Assembly (NCBI RefSeq): GCF_001436735.1
Contig: NZ_AYZE01000008.1
Span: forward strand, 62,001-126,000
Reading direction: 5' to 3'
Origin: Liquorilactobacillus cacaonum DSM 21116
GTDB lineage: Bacteria > Bacillota > Bacilli > Lactobacillales > Lactobacillaceae
DNA: 64,000 nt
Of this stretch, positions 26,283 to 35,113 are shown piece after piece. The number at the start of each line of letters is the position of its first letter. The stretch's first letter is position 1. The translations under genes were made by a program, and so were the position numbers. The notes beneath the pieces were generated by a model, which had not been told where the DNA came from, made no database searches, and saw only the letters and a program-made list of their open reading frames with translations.

Positions 26283-26963
26283 TCAGGCAAATTCTGAAGT
26301 TAATTTTGCCATCAGTGCATTTGATAATATAGTTGGTTTACCTGAACTTTCTTCAACTAAGTTTTTCCATTCCTCATTGTAACCCATGCAATCCATCAAA
26401 ATATAATCAACCTTATCGGACAGTTTCTTGCCAACTTCTAAAAATTGTTCTTTCGTACCCGTGTACGGAGAAACATCAGTATACATTGGTGTTAGCCCAA
26501 CTTTATTAAACTTACCGTTCATTTCTTTAACTTGTTCAGCTAAAGGCACAACTACTCCTAATTTCTTATCCCCAATAATTGTTTTTACAACCGTCGGAAT
26601 AATTTTATCTGGCTCCAAAAAAATACTTTTCTTGGTTTTCAAGTTAGCAAACTCCCCCGTACAAAGTAACCAAATTAGTGAATATCCTGCTTCTTCTGCT
26701 AAATCAATTTTCCTTTGAATAAGTGGTTCGAGCTTACTTCGATCCATTTTAACAGCTCTTCCATCACGCATTCTTGAGACTAAGATATATTCACTATCAG
26801 TTCCTTCTGTTGGCGCAAGCTGCTTTTTTACTTCTTCATATGTTAAATCATCTAAAGCGCCTGCTTGAACCAGTTCAAGTTCTGTTCCCAAAATTTTTTC
26901 AACTAAAGGAGCAACATCACTTCTTGGAGATTGACCAATTGTTAGCATATATACCTTTTTCAT
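26283..26963 (-). CDS. AroM family protein
   Basis: This 226-residue protein belongs to the AroM family, named from a gene beside aroL in E. coli and of unknown biochemical role. It starts KKVYMLTIGQSPRSDV, a family hallmark. Two cysteines, C101 in LLCTGEF and C192 in MDCMGY, are placed like the two catalytic cysteines of Asp/Glu racemases, which suggests a related fold; this is inference. It is the last gene of the operon starting at DUF1177, 12 bp after the OPT transporter. AGAGGT precedes its ATG. Confidence 0.85.
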   Translation of the reverse strand: MKKVYMLTIGQSPRSDVAPLVEKILGTELELVQAGALDDLTYEEVKKQLAPTEGTDSEYILVSRMRDGRAVKMDRSKLEPLIQRKIDLAEEAGYSLIWLLCTGEFANLKTKKSIFLEPDKIIPTVVKTIIGDKKLGVVVPLAEQVKEMNGKFNKVGLTPMYTDVSPYTGTKEQFLEVGKKLSDKVDYILMDCMGYNEEWKNLVEESSGKPTILSNALMAKLTSEFA

Positions 26964-26975
26964 TTATAATACCTC

Positions 26976-28553
26976 TTATTTGATTGTCTTAAATACCGAC
27001 GTTCCAAATGAATAGAGTGCATCAGCAGCGATAAACCCAGATGCAAGAATTCCCATTGGTGCTTCTGCTTTTTTACCCCAAATCTTAACAACTACTATTC
27101 TAATCAATAAACCGATTAAGACCGCCCAACATGCATTAGCAGTAGATATTAATAAACCAGTTGCCAACATAACTCCAAGTTGTTTACTTGGACCACCAAT
27201 TAATTGAATAATAGCACCAGGAATTGCCCAAACTGCCATCTGTTCTGCAATCTTTATTGAAGCCCCAGCCTTTATTGTTGATACATAAACTGCATCAACT
27301 GGTGGAAACATTTTTTGTGAAAATAAGAAATGATAACTTGCTGCAATAATCAAAAGTGCAATTCCAAATGCAATTAATCCTGCATGATACTGATGTTTTC
27401 GTCCTTCTTGTTCTGCTTGCTTGTCCTTACCATTACCACGAATAATGTAACCTGTCTTAAAATCGAAGCCCATATCAGCAAAAGCTGGACCTGTAGCTGT
27501 ACTAAAGGCCACCATAATCGCTAATGCTTCGTGTGGGAATCCTAATAAAATCCCAATTAATAATGTGATCAACGCTACCGCAAAGGCTGGGAACCAGCCA
27601 GAATGCATAGCTGCAATTCCAACAATAATTTCATGGACAATTGCCGCAAAAGCTGCATATAAAAGGAACAAAATAAACATTCCAATTGACATATGAGAAT
27701 ATAAACCACCCATAACTGCAACTACTAATGAAATTAAGAAATACAATAAATATCCTAATCCTAATGTCTTTTTAGCGGAGGCCGAAGATCTTGTCATCTC
27801 TTCTTCAGATTCAACATCAATTTTTCCCTTATTTCCAAAAATCAAGACACCAGCTTGAATTAGTGCCACAATTCCTGCTCCAATCATAATTCCTTGTGGA
27901 ACATACATTGAACTTAAATCTAAATGAAACAAAGGTGTTGCATATTGTGTAATCAATAGACCTAACCCAAACATACCTAGTGCAAATTCATTACCAATAA
28001 AAGCAACCCCAAATGCAGACATAGGGATAGACAACATTGAACCAATCAAGCCAATGACTGCACCAATTCCCAGTAACCCAGCTCTTTTTCCACCTTTTTG
28101 CCCTGCAAGAATCGATTCAGCTGTAGCAACACCTGGAGCCCAAACTTCCTTCGCTGGGAAGAGTTTTGAATCAAACAAGCGATAAAGCATAAATGAATCT
28201 ACAAACATCGCTAAAGCCGCTCCAATCAATGCTGGAAAAATCAAGTCAGTTTTTCCCATAACAAAGGGAATACCAATCGGAATTAACAAACTATTTGCTG
28301 CTCCAAATGTTGCCGATGAAATGGCAGTTTGAATCAAGTTTTGTCTGTGAATAGACTGATATTTCTTAAAAAAGTGCATTGGAATTCTTGATACTAGCAT
28401 TGCAATCAAGGCTCCAATAATAGCCGTATTAGGTGTAACCCCCAGAGTAACAATAATTTGTATTCCAATTATTGCACCAATGACACTTGTTATAATAATC
28501 AGGATAAGTGTTGCAAGTTCAAATACTTTAGGATGCTTTTCTTCGTTATTCAT
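26976..28553 (-). CDS. OPT-superfamily oligopeptide-type transporter
   Basis: This 525-residue membrane protein has about 12-14 hydrophobic segments and resembles bacterial OPT (oligopeptide transporter/YSL) family members. Recognisable regions are GVTPNTAIIGALIAML near the N-terminus, PAKEVWAPGVATAESILAGQKGG at about 150 and the VAFSTATGPAFADMGFDFKTGY block near 350. The family moves peptides or metal-chelate conjugates with protons. It sits between a racemase-like gene (2 bp away) and aroM (12 bp), so it probably imports the compound that the operon degrades. Substrate unknown. Confidence 0.8.
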   Translation of the reverse strand: MNNEEKHPKVFELATLILIIITSVIGAIIGIQIIVTLGVTPNTAIIGALIAMLVSRIPMHFFKKYQSIHRQNLIQTAISSATFGAANSLLIPIGIPFVMGKTDLIFPALIGAALAMFVDSFMLYRLFDSKLFPAKEVWAPGVATAESILAGQKGGKRAGLLGIGAVIGLIGSMLSIPMSAFGVAFIGNEFALGMFGLGLLITQYATPLFHLDLSSMYVPQGIMIGAGIVALIQAGVLIFGNKGKIDVESEEEMTRSSASAKKTLGLGYLLYFLISLVVAVMGGLYSHMSIGMFILFLLYAAFAAIVHEIIVGIAAMHSGWFPAFAVALITLLIGILLGFPHEALAIMVAFSTATGPAFADMGFDFKTGYIIRGNGKDKQAEQEGRKHQYHAGLIAFGIALLIIAASYHFLFSQKMFPPVDAVYVSTIKAGASIKIAEQMAVWAIPGAIIQLIGGPSKQLGVMLATGLLISTANACWAVLIGLLIRIVVVKIWGKKAEAPMGILASGFIAADALYSFGTSVFKTIK

Positions 28554-28555
28554 CT

Positions 28556-29218
28556 TTATTTTCCTCCTGAGCTTGTGTTTTGTTCACTATCTACATAAAA
28601 ACTCGCAAATAATCCCTCTGCTTCAACTGCATCAACAATTGGAACATCAACAACCTTTTCTAATAATCTTTTTAAGTTAATTGTTCCCATTCCCGTACAT
28701 GCAAATTGGATTTGTTGGGCACCATCTTGCAGTAGCTTTTTTACTGCAGCTATACAATTTTTTTGACCTAATGGTGTCAATAAATCATTGGTATTATTAA
28801 TTCCTTCTGGTTTTAGATAGCCTGCAAACAACTGACCTAAGTTTTCTTTAACAACAGCTGGAGCTTCATCTGTAATTCCGATTACACCCGTTTGTTTACC
28901 TGTTGCACGTGCAACTAATGCAGCACTACTCCCGGCACCAATAACTGTCAACCCTGTAGAATTTCTTAACTGATCAATTGCAGGATCCGCCGCACAACTA
29001 ACAATTAATGCACTACATCCTTCTTCTTTAAACTGCTTACCTAATTCGATAATCTTTGGAATAGCTAATTTTTCACTTTCTTCATCATGTATTCCACTAT
29101 ATTGTTCTGGAATACATGCGCTTTTTATCTCCAGCCCAAACATCCTCTTGATAATCTCTGCGTGTTTATTAATGTCATCAAAACTTTCTAAAGTAACTAC
29201 TCTAATCAATCCAATCAT
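28556..29218 (-). CDS. Asp/Glu/hydantoin racemase family protein
   Basis: This 220-residue protein is of the cofactor-independent racemase superfamily. Both catalytic cysteines are present: C75 in IVSCAADPA and C174 in FACTGMGT. Members racemise aspartate, glutamate or hydantoins, or act as maleate isomerase-like enzymes. It follows the M29-type aminopeptidase by 14 bp and precedes the OPT transporter by 2 bp. Its role would be to invert or isomerise an amino-acid product of the pathway. The exact substrate cannot be told. Confidence 0.82.
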   Translation of the reverse strand: MIGLIRVVTLESFDDINKHAEIIKRMFGLEIKSACIPEQYSGIHDEESEKLAIPKIIELGKQFKEEGCSALIVSCAADPAIDQLRNSTGLTVIGAGSSAALVARATGKQTGVIGITDEAPAVVKENLGQLFAGYLKPEGINNTNDLLTPLGQKNCIAAVKKLLQDGAQQIQFACTGMGTINLKRLLEKVVDVPIVDAVEAEGLFASFYVDSEQNTSSGGK

Positions 29219-29232
29219 CGCTTTGTTCCCTT

Positions 29233-30177
29233 CTATATAAATTTTCCTTCTTTCATAATCAACTTATTATCTAGGTAAAAGGTTGGTGTCAAAATTATTC
29301 CATCCAAGTGGACTCCCGCTTCAGTCTCTCCACCAAACGTCTTATTACTTCCAAAAGCAATATGGACTGTCCCAGCTACCTTCTCATCTTCTAAAATATT
29401 GCCAGTTATTCTTGCAGCTAAATTCGTTCCTATTCCAAATTCGGCGACATTCCGACCTAACCCTTGTCCCAAAATATTTAAAATTGTTTCACTACAATAG
29501 CCAATAATGTCAACTAAGCGACCATCCTTTATTACAAGTTTGATAGGCTCTTCTAACTTACCAACTCCAACAAATGATCCATCCACAATTAATGTTCCAT
29601 TTGCAGATCCTTCAACTGGTGCAATATAGGCCTCACCTGATGGTAAGTTCCCTGACTCACCCATATTTTTATAAACACCTATACTTCTAATTCCCATCCG
29701 TTGTTCAATTGAAAAAGTAAATTGAAATCCATCTTTTTCTATCCTGACTTTTTTTGTCTGATCAAGTTGTGCAACAAGTTTATTTGTTAAAACTGTAACT
29801 TCCTCATAGTTTGCTGTGATTGCTCCTTTAGTGAACATTTCTTCGGAAATTCCTGGCATCGTAGCCACACGAGCACCTGCTAAAACTGCATTTTTTTTAG
29901 CATTTGTATGTGTCACAGAATTCTTTGTAATACATACAACAACATCCGCTAATTCCATAGCTTTGGCTGCGATTAAAGGTGGCTCTTCACCTGCGCGACT
30001 AGAGTCAGGAATTTCAATATATACTGCGTTTGTTGTCAGGCTCTGAGCAGCTTTATACAAAGACTTGCCTAATTCACTCTTATCTTCATCACTTAGAATT
30101 AAAACTTTTTCTTGTTCCTTGACCCCAAGATTGTTCTTTAAAATATTCTTTGCTACTTCAATAATTGATTCACTCAA
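29233..30177 (-). CDS. M29-like aminopeptidase
   Basis: This 314-residue protein resembles the thermophilic aminopeptidases of family M29 but is about 100 residues shorter than AmpS/PepS. Candidate metal ligands are conserved: Glu in GEAYIAPVEG, Glu in AEFGIGTN, His in GTVHIAFGSN and the HLD pair in AGVHLDGI near the C-terminus. The N-terminal domain binds the substrate loop. The TTG start at 30177 has AGGAG 10 bases upstream. It probably removes N-terminal residues or hydrolyses an amide in the imported compound. It is the second gene of the operon. Confidence 0.8.
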   Translation of the reverse strand: MSESIIEVAKNILKNNLGVKEQEKVLILSDEDKSELGKSLYKAAQSLTTNAVYIEIPDSSRAGEEPPLIAAKAMELADVVVCITKNSVTHTNAKKNAVLAGARVATMPGISEEMFTKGAITANYEEVTVLTNKLVAQLDQTKKVRIEKDGFQFTFSIEQRMGIRSIGVYKNMGESGNLPSGEAYIAPVEGSANGTLIVDGSFVGVGKLEEPIKLVIKDGRLVDIIGYCSETILNILGQGLGRNVAEFGIGTNLAARITGNILEDEKVAGTVHIAFGSNKTFGGETEAGVHLDGIILTPTFYLDNKLIMKEGKFI

Positions 30178-30195
30178 AACACTTCATCTCCTAAA

Positions 30196-31134
30196 TTAAT
30201 CCACATTACCGTATGTTTGTAGATGACTCATTGAGCCATACAATTTTTCAAGATGTGCAAATTCCTTTTCATCATAAAATTGAATTTTCTTTGCAGTGAA
30301 TTCTTTAGCTACCTCAATTGCAAAACGGACAGCATCTGCAATGTCTATCTCATGACTTGCACCTGTTCCACAGCCTGGAACTGCGCTAATTGTTGTGATA
30401 GCTACCCCTACAACGGGAGCATTAGTTGCAACTGAAGGCTGTAAAATTGAATTAACATGGTACACATCATTTCCATAAGGAGTAATATCCTGAGTTGTTA
30501 CAGGGAAAGTATTTGCTAGTTGTCCAGTTGCCATCTCCATAATTCGTACCAAATCAGAATTAACTTTTAATACATAGCCAGCCTTTACTGTAGGAGAAAT
30601 TGAAATCCCTTTATGATTTATGATTACATTCCCCTTGGTTGTATCAATTGATAAAATTGCGTCCATTTCGGAAGTAATTTCGTGTTGATTCATCTCCATT
30701 ATTGTCACAGGTGAGTCCATAAAATCGACTGGATAATGTGGAGCTGTAGGTGCATCCGGACAAATATGTGTCGTTACAATAACGTCTCCTGGTAACACAT
30801 CTAGTTTTGTCTGCATTAATGCTAATTTGTAAGCAGTTGAAACTGCTGCGATTGCTCCATCTCCATCTGAAACCAAACCTATTCTAGTTGGACGTGCTCC
30901 TAATCCACCAAGTCGTCCAACCACTCCAAGTGTGGGAGCATCCCCACCAGCTAACTTGCCGTTAGAACCAGGAATTGTTATTTTAACAAAATCTGTCTTG
31001 CCTTTTTCTCCCCTCACTTCCGTAACCTCTACATCGACATCATGGAAGGATTCAAAAAGTTTTACAATTTCATTTCCATTTACACGACCATCATCAATTA
31101 TTTCTTTAACATCTATAACTTGTTTTAAAACCAT
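30196..31134 (-). CDS. DUF1177 family protein
   Basis: This 312-residue protein belongs to the uncharacterised DUF1177 family. Visible features are a Gly-rich stretch GVVGRLGGLGARPTRIGLVSDGDGA (given here only as the region at about residues 70-95), a TTHICPDAPTAPH segment with His and Asp, and a conserved PGCGTGASHE loop near 250. The fold looks like a soluble enzyme, and the H/D/C residues could bind metal. The ATG at 31134 is chosen because GGGGTG precedes it by 6 bases. It heads the five-gene operon opposite the IclR regulator. No function is known. Confidence 0.82.
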   Translation of the reverse strand: MVLKQVIDVKEIIDDGRVNGNEIVKLFESFHDVDVEVTEVRGEKGKTDFVKITIPGSNGKLAGGDAPTLGVVGRLGGLGARPTRIGLVSDGDGAIAAVSTAYKLALMQTKLDVLPGDVIVTTHICPDAPTAPHYPVDFMDSPVTIMEMNQHEITSEMDAILSIDTTKGNVIINHKGISISPTVKAGYVLKVNSDLVRIMEMATGQLANTFPVTTQDITPYGNDVYHVNSILQPSVATNAPVVGVAITTISAVPGCGTGASHEIDIADAVRFAIEVAKEFTAKKIQFYDEKEFAHLEKLYGSMSHLQTYGNVD

Positions 31135-31180
31135 CTGATTCACCCCATTTTATTTTTTTCTTTGCTTAAATTTTTAATAA

Positions 31181-31192
31181 ATAGTAAACTAT
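31181..31192. promoter_or_regulatory. Palindrome in the DUF1177/IclR divergent promoter
   Basis: ATAGT-AA-ACTAT is a perfect palindrome centred in the 85-base gap between the two divergent starts. IclR-family regulators bind short palindromes of this size, so it is a candidate operator for both directions. Confidence 0.5.
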
Positions 31193-31219
31193 AAAAAATT
31201 ACACTTAGGACGTGATACT

Positions 31220-32017
31220 TTGTTAAAAACACTTAATCAAGCATTAGAAATATTAAATCTTTTTACCCAAGAACATAGCCGCTGGACCTCAAAAGAAATT
31301 TCTCAAGAATTAGAAATTCCGGTAATCAATGTCTATCGTATATTAGAAACTTTTGCTGCCAATGAATATCTGATAAAAGAAGCAGATTCAAAGCAATATC
31401 TAATTGGTCCTGCATTGACGACATTTAGTTTCCTTGCATTTCAAAAATATAACATTTACACGATGATCCACCCATATTTGGAAGAACTCATGAAAGAGAC
31501 TGGAGAAGCAGTTTATTTGATAAAAAGTGAATCAAATTATGCAATCAACATTGATGCCGTAATTCCCGAAAACAAAGTAAGTTTTGCAGTTTCTCTTAAC
31601 AAAAAGATTCCGCTATATGCTGGTGCTTCTTATTGGTCAATCCTTGCTTTTTTACCAGATGATATCATTGAAAATGTCATTAATTCACCTTATAAAAATT
31701 TATTACGCCCAGGAAACTTAACCCCCAAAAAACTACAAAATGAATTGGCAAATGTTAGAAAACAAGGATGGTCTGTAAGTTATGAAATCACAACACCAGA
31801 TGTTGTCGCAATTTCTGCACCCATTTTTTCAAATAAAAAAATTTTAGGTGCGCTAACCGTTGCCAAGCCAATTTTTAGAACTGACAAAAAACAGATTCCT
31901 ATTTTAGGACAACTTGTAAAAACAACAGCCAATCAAATTTCTCTTACTCTTGCCGAAAATAACGTAAAATTAACTTCTTATGCATTTTTCAAAGAACGGA
32001 TGAATCTCAATTTTTAA
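31220..32017 (+). CDS. IclR family transcriptional regulator
   Basis: This 265-residue DNA-binding protein has an N-terminal winged helix (residues 1-65, ALEILNLFTQE...TSKEISQELEIPVINVYRIL). A C-terminal IclR effector-binding domain follows, ending near KTTANQISLTL. The TTG start at 31220 follows AGGA by 9 bases. It is transcribed away from the DUF1177 operon, whose expression it probably controls in response to a pathway compound. The gene ends inside a perfect 15-bp hairpin. Confidence 0.87.
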   Translation: MLKTLNQALEILNLFTQEHSRWTSKEISQELEIPVINVYRILETFAANEYLIKEADSKQYLIGPALTTFSFLAFQKYNIYTMIHPYLEELMKETGEAVYLIKSESNYAINIDAVIPENKVSFAVSLNKKIPLYAGASYWSILAFLPDDIIENVINSPYKNLLRPGNLTPKKLQNELANVRKQGWSVSYEITTPDVVAISAPIFSNKKILGALTVAKPIFRTDKKQIPILGQLVKTTANQISLTLAENNVKLTSYAFFKERMNLNF

Positions 32018-32052
32018 TTCACTATATGAATGTAAATTTCATATAGTGAATT
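32016..32052 (+). terminator. Hairpin overlapping the IclR stop codon
   Basis: AATTCACTATATGAA (32016-32030) and TTCATATAGTGAATT (32038-32052) are perfect reverse complements around a 7-base loop. No T tract follows, so its efficiency as a terminator is uncertain. The next 240 bases hold no gene; a short GC-richer patch lies at about 32190-32212. Confidence 0.6.
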
Positions 32053-32291
32053 AATACTTAGAATATTAGCAAACTAAAATTAGCAAATCAACAATTTTTC
32101 TAATTTTAATTTAATTTAAAACACATTTCTTTTAATCTAACTTTTTTCCATAACTCTACTTTCAAAAACAAATAAAAAGATGCCTATTGTGACCCTAGCG
32201 TTAGCGTCCGCTTTATTCTAAATAATTCTGTTTGTTTTTTTGATTTACTTAATCCAACTATATTTGCAATATCATTATTTAAATTGACAAT

Positions 32292-32324
32292 AAAAAAAAC
32301 TCCCTTTTTTAAAAGGAGTTTTTA
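32292..32324 (-). terminator. Terminator after glycosylase-family gene
   Basis: Minus-strand AAAAACTCCTTTT pairs with AAAAGGGAGTTTTTTTT around a short loop and includes a T tract. It overlaps the stop codon of the gene at 32322. Confidence 0.8.
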
Positions 32325-32684
32325 AATTTTAATATTTTTTCTCTCTAAATTACGAATACATTCTTCAAAATATTCTTTATTATGTTCTGGGTAAATTGGT
32401 GTTGTCAGCTTAATTGTTTCAAGGTTCTCATATGCTAGGCATTTTTTACCTCGATAATTTTTGTTATACCATACTTCATCAGGATGATATCCTCGCAGTT
32501 TCATTTCATCCATAACGAGAACATGAAATTGATATAGCTTATATGGCGTATATAAAAAAACATAGTCTACTGTTGCATGTTTTTTCCCCCATCCATTTCC
32601 TCTTAAAGCCGCAATTTCCCTATGTTGCCCAAGTAATTGTTGCCTTGGTAAGTTAGGAATAAGTTGTTCATGCCATAACCTCAA
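32322..32684 (-). CDS. Pyrimidine-dimer DNA glycosylase family protein (PF03013 / TIGR02328 type)
   Basis: This 120-residue protein begins MRLWHEQLIPNLPRQQLLGQHRE, then ALRGNGWGKKHATVDYVF, the conserved start of a family related to T4-type pyrimidine-dimer DNA glycosylase. The amino-terminal Arg/His-rich part would bind DNA. The activity in lactobacilli is unproven. Its start overlaps the upstream DUF1722 gene by 4 bases (ATGA), showing translational coupling. The pairing hints at a role in UV-damage repair. Confidence 0.72.
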   Translation of the reverse strand: MRLWHEQLIPNLPRQQLLGQHREIAALRGNGWGKKHATVDYVFLYTPYKLYQFHVLVMDEMKLRGYHPDEVWYNKNYRGKKCLAYENLETIKLTTPIYPEHNKEYFEECIRNLERKNIKI

Positions 32685-33067
32685 CTCTTAGCTTCCTTTC
32701 TTAATTTTCTTATCAAAACAGAGTCTAAAAGATACTGAACTCCATATTTATCAGTAAGTTCAACCAAATATATCCCAAGTTTATCATTGCCTTTATCTAA
32801 CTCATTCAGTAAAATTTGATACTTTTTTATTTCGTTAGCATTTACAACTTTTTTGAAGTATCCCCATACATGCTGATAAGCAGTTGTCAATGTAGCTTTG
32901 GTAGGAGACATCCGTTCAACTTCATCCAAAATAAACTGATAACGTCGTTGACTTTCATCATTCCACTGATTTTCCTTTGCCAATAGTCTAACTTCATTAT
33001 AAAAATGTTGTGACCGAGACATTATCCAATACTTATTTTGTGCCCAAGATTTTTGCCAATCTTGCAT
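32681..33067 (-). CDS. DUF1722 / YbgA family protein
   Basis: This 128-residue protein matches the YbgA (DUF1722) domain: KYWIMSRSQHFYNEVR near residue 12, SPTKATLTTAYQHVWGYFKK near 55-75, and a C-terminal LLDSVLIRKLRKE helix. In E. coli ybgA is cotranscribed with the photolyase gene phrB, and the domain is often fused to DUF523. Here it is coupled to a pyrimidine-dimer glycosylase-like gene instead. The biochemical function of DUF1722 is unknown. Confidence 0.78.
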   Translation of the reverse strand: MQDWQKSWAQNKYWIMSRSQHFYNEVRLLAKENQWNDESQRRYQFILDEVERMSPTKATLTTAYQHVWGYFKKVVNANEIKKYQILLNELDKGNDKLGIYLVELTDKYGVQYLLDSVLIRKLRKEAKS

Positions 33068-33122
33068 GTTTTCTCCTCTTTGAGTTTTTGATCTTTCGCT
33101 AGGTTAATAAAATTTTAAAAAA

Positions 33123-34004
33123 TTAATTTCTCGCTTTATGATACGTCAGTATATTACCAAAAACAAATACCAAGATTCCTAACCAAATAAAAGCAAAAAC
33201 AATTGCTTTATGCATATCGAACGTTTCACCCATGAAGAAAATTGCTGTTAATAACTGGATAGTTGGGTTCAAATATTGAATAAATCCTAGCGTTATAAAA
33301 TCCGTATTTTTTGTTGCTACAGCAAATAATAGTAACGGAATCACGGTTATAATACCACTAACTATTAATAATACAGTAACCTCTGTACCATTTTGAGTCA
33401 TTACATGTGGTGAAATTAATAAATAAATAATTGCCACTGGTGCAACAAATAAAGTTTCTAAAGTGATTGATACTGTTGCAGGAAGCTGAACTTGTTTTTT
33501 TATTAAACCATATAAGCAAAATGAACCTGCCATCAGTAACGTTGTAATTGGTAATGTTCCAGTCTGAATAGTCAAAATGCTAACACCCATCAATACAAGC
33601 ACCAGTGCAATCAATTTGCTGCGTGATAACTTCTCATGTAAAAAAAACACAGCGATTGCAACATTCATTAAAGGCATTATATAGTATCCCAAACTTGCCT
33701 CAGTCGCTTGATTGTGAGTAACCATATAAATATAGATAAACCAATTGATAGTAATTAAATAAGCACTCAAAATAATCCAATAAATTTTTCGATTTTTAAT
33801 TAATTCGATCACTATTTTGACAGTCTGTCCCCAGTTTTTTTGAAAAGTTACTACAATTACAATTACCACCAAAGACCATATAATTCTGTAAGCCAATGTA
33901 TCTAAGGCTGGGACAACACTTAACAATTTCCAAAAAAGACCTAATAGCCCCCACAAAGTATATGCAGTCATCCCAGTGGCCATACCTAATTTTCGATTTT
34001 CCAT
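33123..34004 (-). CDS. rarD: EamA-family transporter, RarD type
   Basis: This 293-residue integral membrane protein has about ten hydrophobic segments in two repeated EamA halves and resembles RarD. It contains YTLWGLLGLFWKLL at the start and FIQYLNPTIQLLTAIFFMGE near the end, as in the family. Members are drug/metabolite exporters; the RarD substrate is unknown. The ATG at 34004 is used; an in-frame GTG at 34025 lacks a ribosome site and touches potD. It directly follows potD and may share its transcript. Confidence 0.85.
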   Translation of the reverse strand: MENRKLGMATGMTAYTLWGLLGLFWKLLSVVPALDTLAYRIIWSLVVIVIVVTFQKNWGQTVKIVIELIKNRKIYWIILSAYLITINWFIYIYMVTHNQATEASLGYYIMPLMNVAIAVFFLHEKLSRSKLIALVLVLMGVSILTIQTGTLPITTLLMAGSFCLYGLIKKQVQLPATVSITLETLFVAPVAIIYLLISPHVMTQNGTEVTVLLIVSGIITVIPLLLFAVATKNTDFITLGFIQYLNPTIQLLTAIFFMGETFDMHKAIVFAFIWLGILVFVFGNILTYHKARN

Positions 34005-34029
34005 TCTCCCTATCTTCTCCCCCACTATC

Positions 34030-35100
34030 TTAATGCATCTTAAATTGTAAAAATAAATCGTTGTATTTGCTTAGATTTTTTTGAGATAAAGCATCATAAA
34101 CTTCAAGATGAGCGATTGTCTTATTCGAAGGATACATGACTTTATCCCTTTGCATACTTTTTGGAAGTAGTTTTTTAGCAGCTCCATTAGGTGTTGCATA
34201 TGCAACGTATTCTGCATTTTGTGCTGCATTCTTTGGGTTTAACATAAAATTCAAGAAAGCATAAGCCCCCTTTATATTTTTTGCTGTTTTTGGAATTACC
34301 ATATTATCAAACCAAATATTTGAACCTTCACTTGGAATTGTATAATGAAGATGTTTATTATCATCCATCATTTCCATTGCTTCACCCGAGTATGAAACCG
34401 CAATTGGTGATTCGTTTTGTGCCATATAAACTTTTATTTCATCTGCTAAAATTGCCTTAACATTTGGCGACAACTTTTTCAATTTTCTATATGCTGCTTC
34501 TAAGTCGTTGGCATTTGTATCATTCACAGACTTACCTTGACTATTCAAAGTTAACCCCATAACTTCTCTTGCACCATCAATTAGCATAATACTATTTTTA
34601 AATTGTGGATTCCATAGATCATTCCAATGCTTAACTTCACTTGCTTTGACATACTTATCGTTGTAAATAATACCTAATGTCCCCCAAAAATAAGGTAAAG
34701 AATACTTATTTTCTGGATCAAATGAAAGATTTAAAAATTTTGAATCAATATTACTTAACCCTTTAAGTTTTTTATGATCAATTCTTAATAAGAGATGATT
34801 TTGAATCATTTTTTGAATCATATAATCACTGGGAATTGCAATGTCATAAGAGGTTCCGCCCTGTTTTATTTTTGTATACATTGCTTCATTTGAGTCAAAG
34901 GTCTCATATGAAATCTTATACCCAGTCTGTTTTTCAAACTTAGTAATTAATTTAGGGTCAATATAATCGCCCCAGTTAAAAATATTAACTACTTTATCAC
35001 TCTTTCCCCCGCCACTATCCTTATTAAGCTCATATTCGGCCGTAAAAAGTGCTAGGCAAATCAAAATAATTCCAAAAAACATAACATTTAGTTTCTTCAC
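34030..35100 (-). CDS. potD: Spermidine/putrescine ABC transporter substrate-binding protein
   Basis: This 356-residue exported protein binds spermidine or putrescine outside the membrane. It has one N-terminal hydrophobic segment (residues 5-22) and then NIFNWGDYIDPKL, the PotD hallmark. EGSNIWFDNMVIPKTAKN is the conserved polyamine-site region near 250. A Cys at residue 15 (ILIC) is not in a canonical lipobox, so the protein may be membrane-anchored rather than lipidated. The GTG start at 35100 has GAGG 8 bases upstream. It is the last pot gene. Confidence 0.92.
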   Translation of the reverse strand: MKKLNVMFFGIILICLALFTAEYELNKDSGGGKSDKVVNIFNWGDYIDPKLITKFEKQTGYKISYETFDSNEAMYTKIKQGGTSYDIAIPSDYMIQKMIQNHLLLRIDHKKLKGLSNIDSKFLNLSFDPENKYSLPYFWGTLGIIYNDKYVKASEVKHWNDLWNPQFKNSIMLIDGAREVMGLTLNSQGKSVNDTNANDLEAAYRKLKKLSPNVKAILADEIKVYMAQNESPIAVSYSGEAMEMMDDNKHLHYTIPSEGSNIWFDNMVIPKTAKNIKGAYAFLNFMLNPKNAAQNAEYVAYATPNGAAKKLLPKSMQRDKVMYPSNKTIAHLEVYDALSQKNLSKYNDLFLQFKMH

Positions 35101-35113
35101 CTTGCCTACCTCG

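Noticed and set aside
32190-32212. GC-richer patch with GCGTTAGCGTCCGC-like sequence in the gap after the IclR gene
   Set aside because: Too short to identify; might be a remnant of a gene or of a site, but nothing supports a function.
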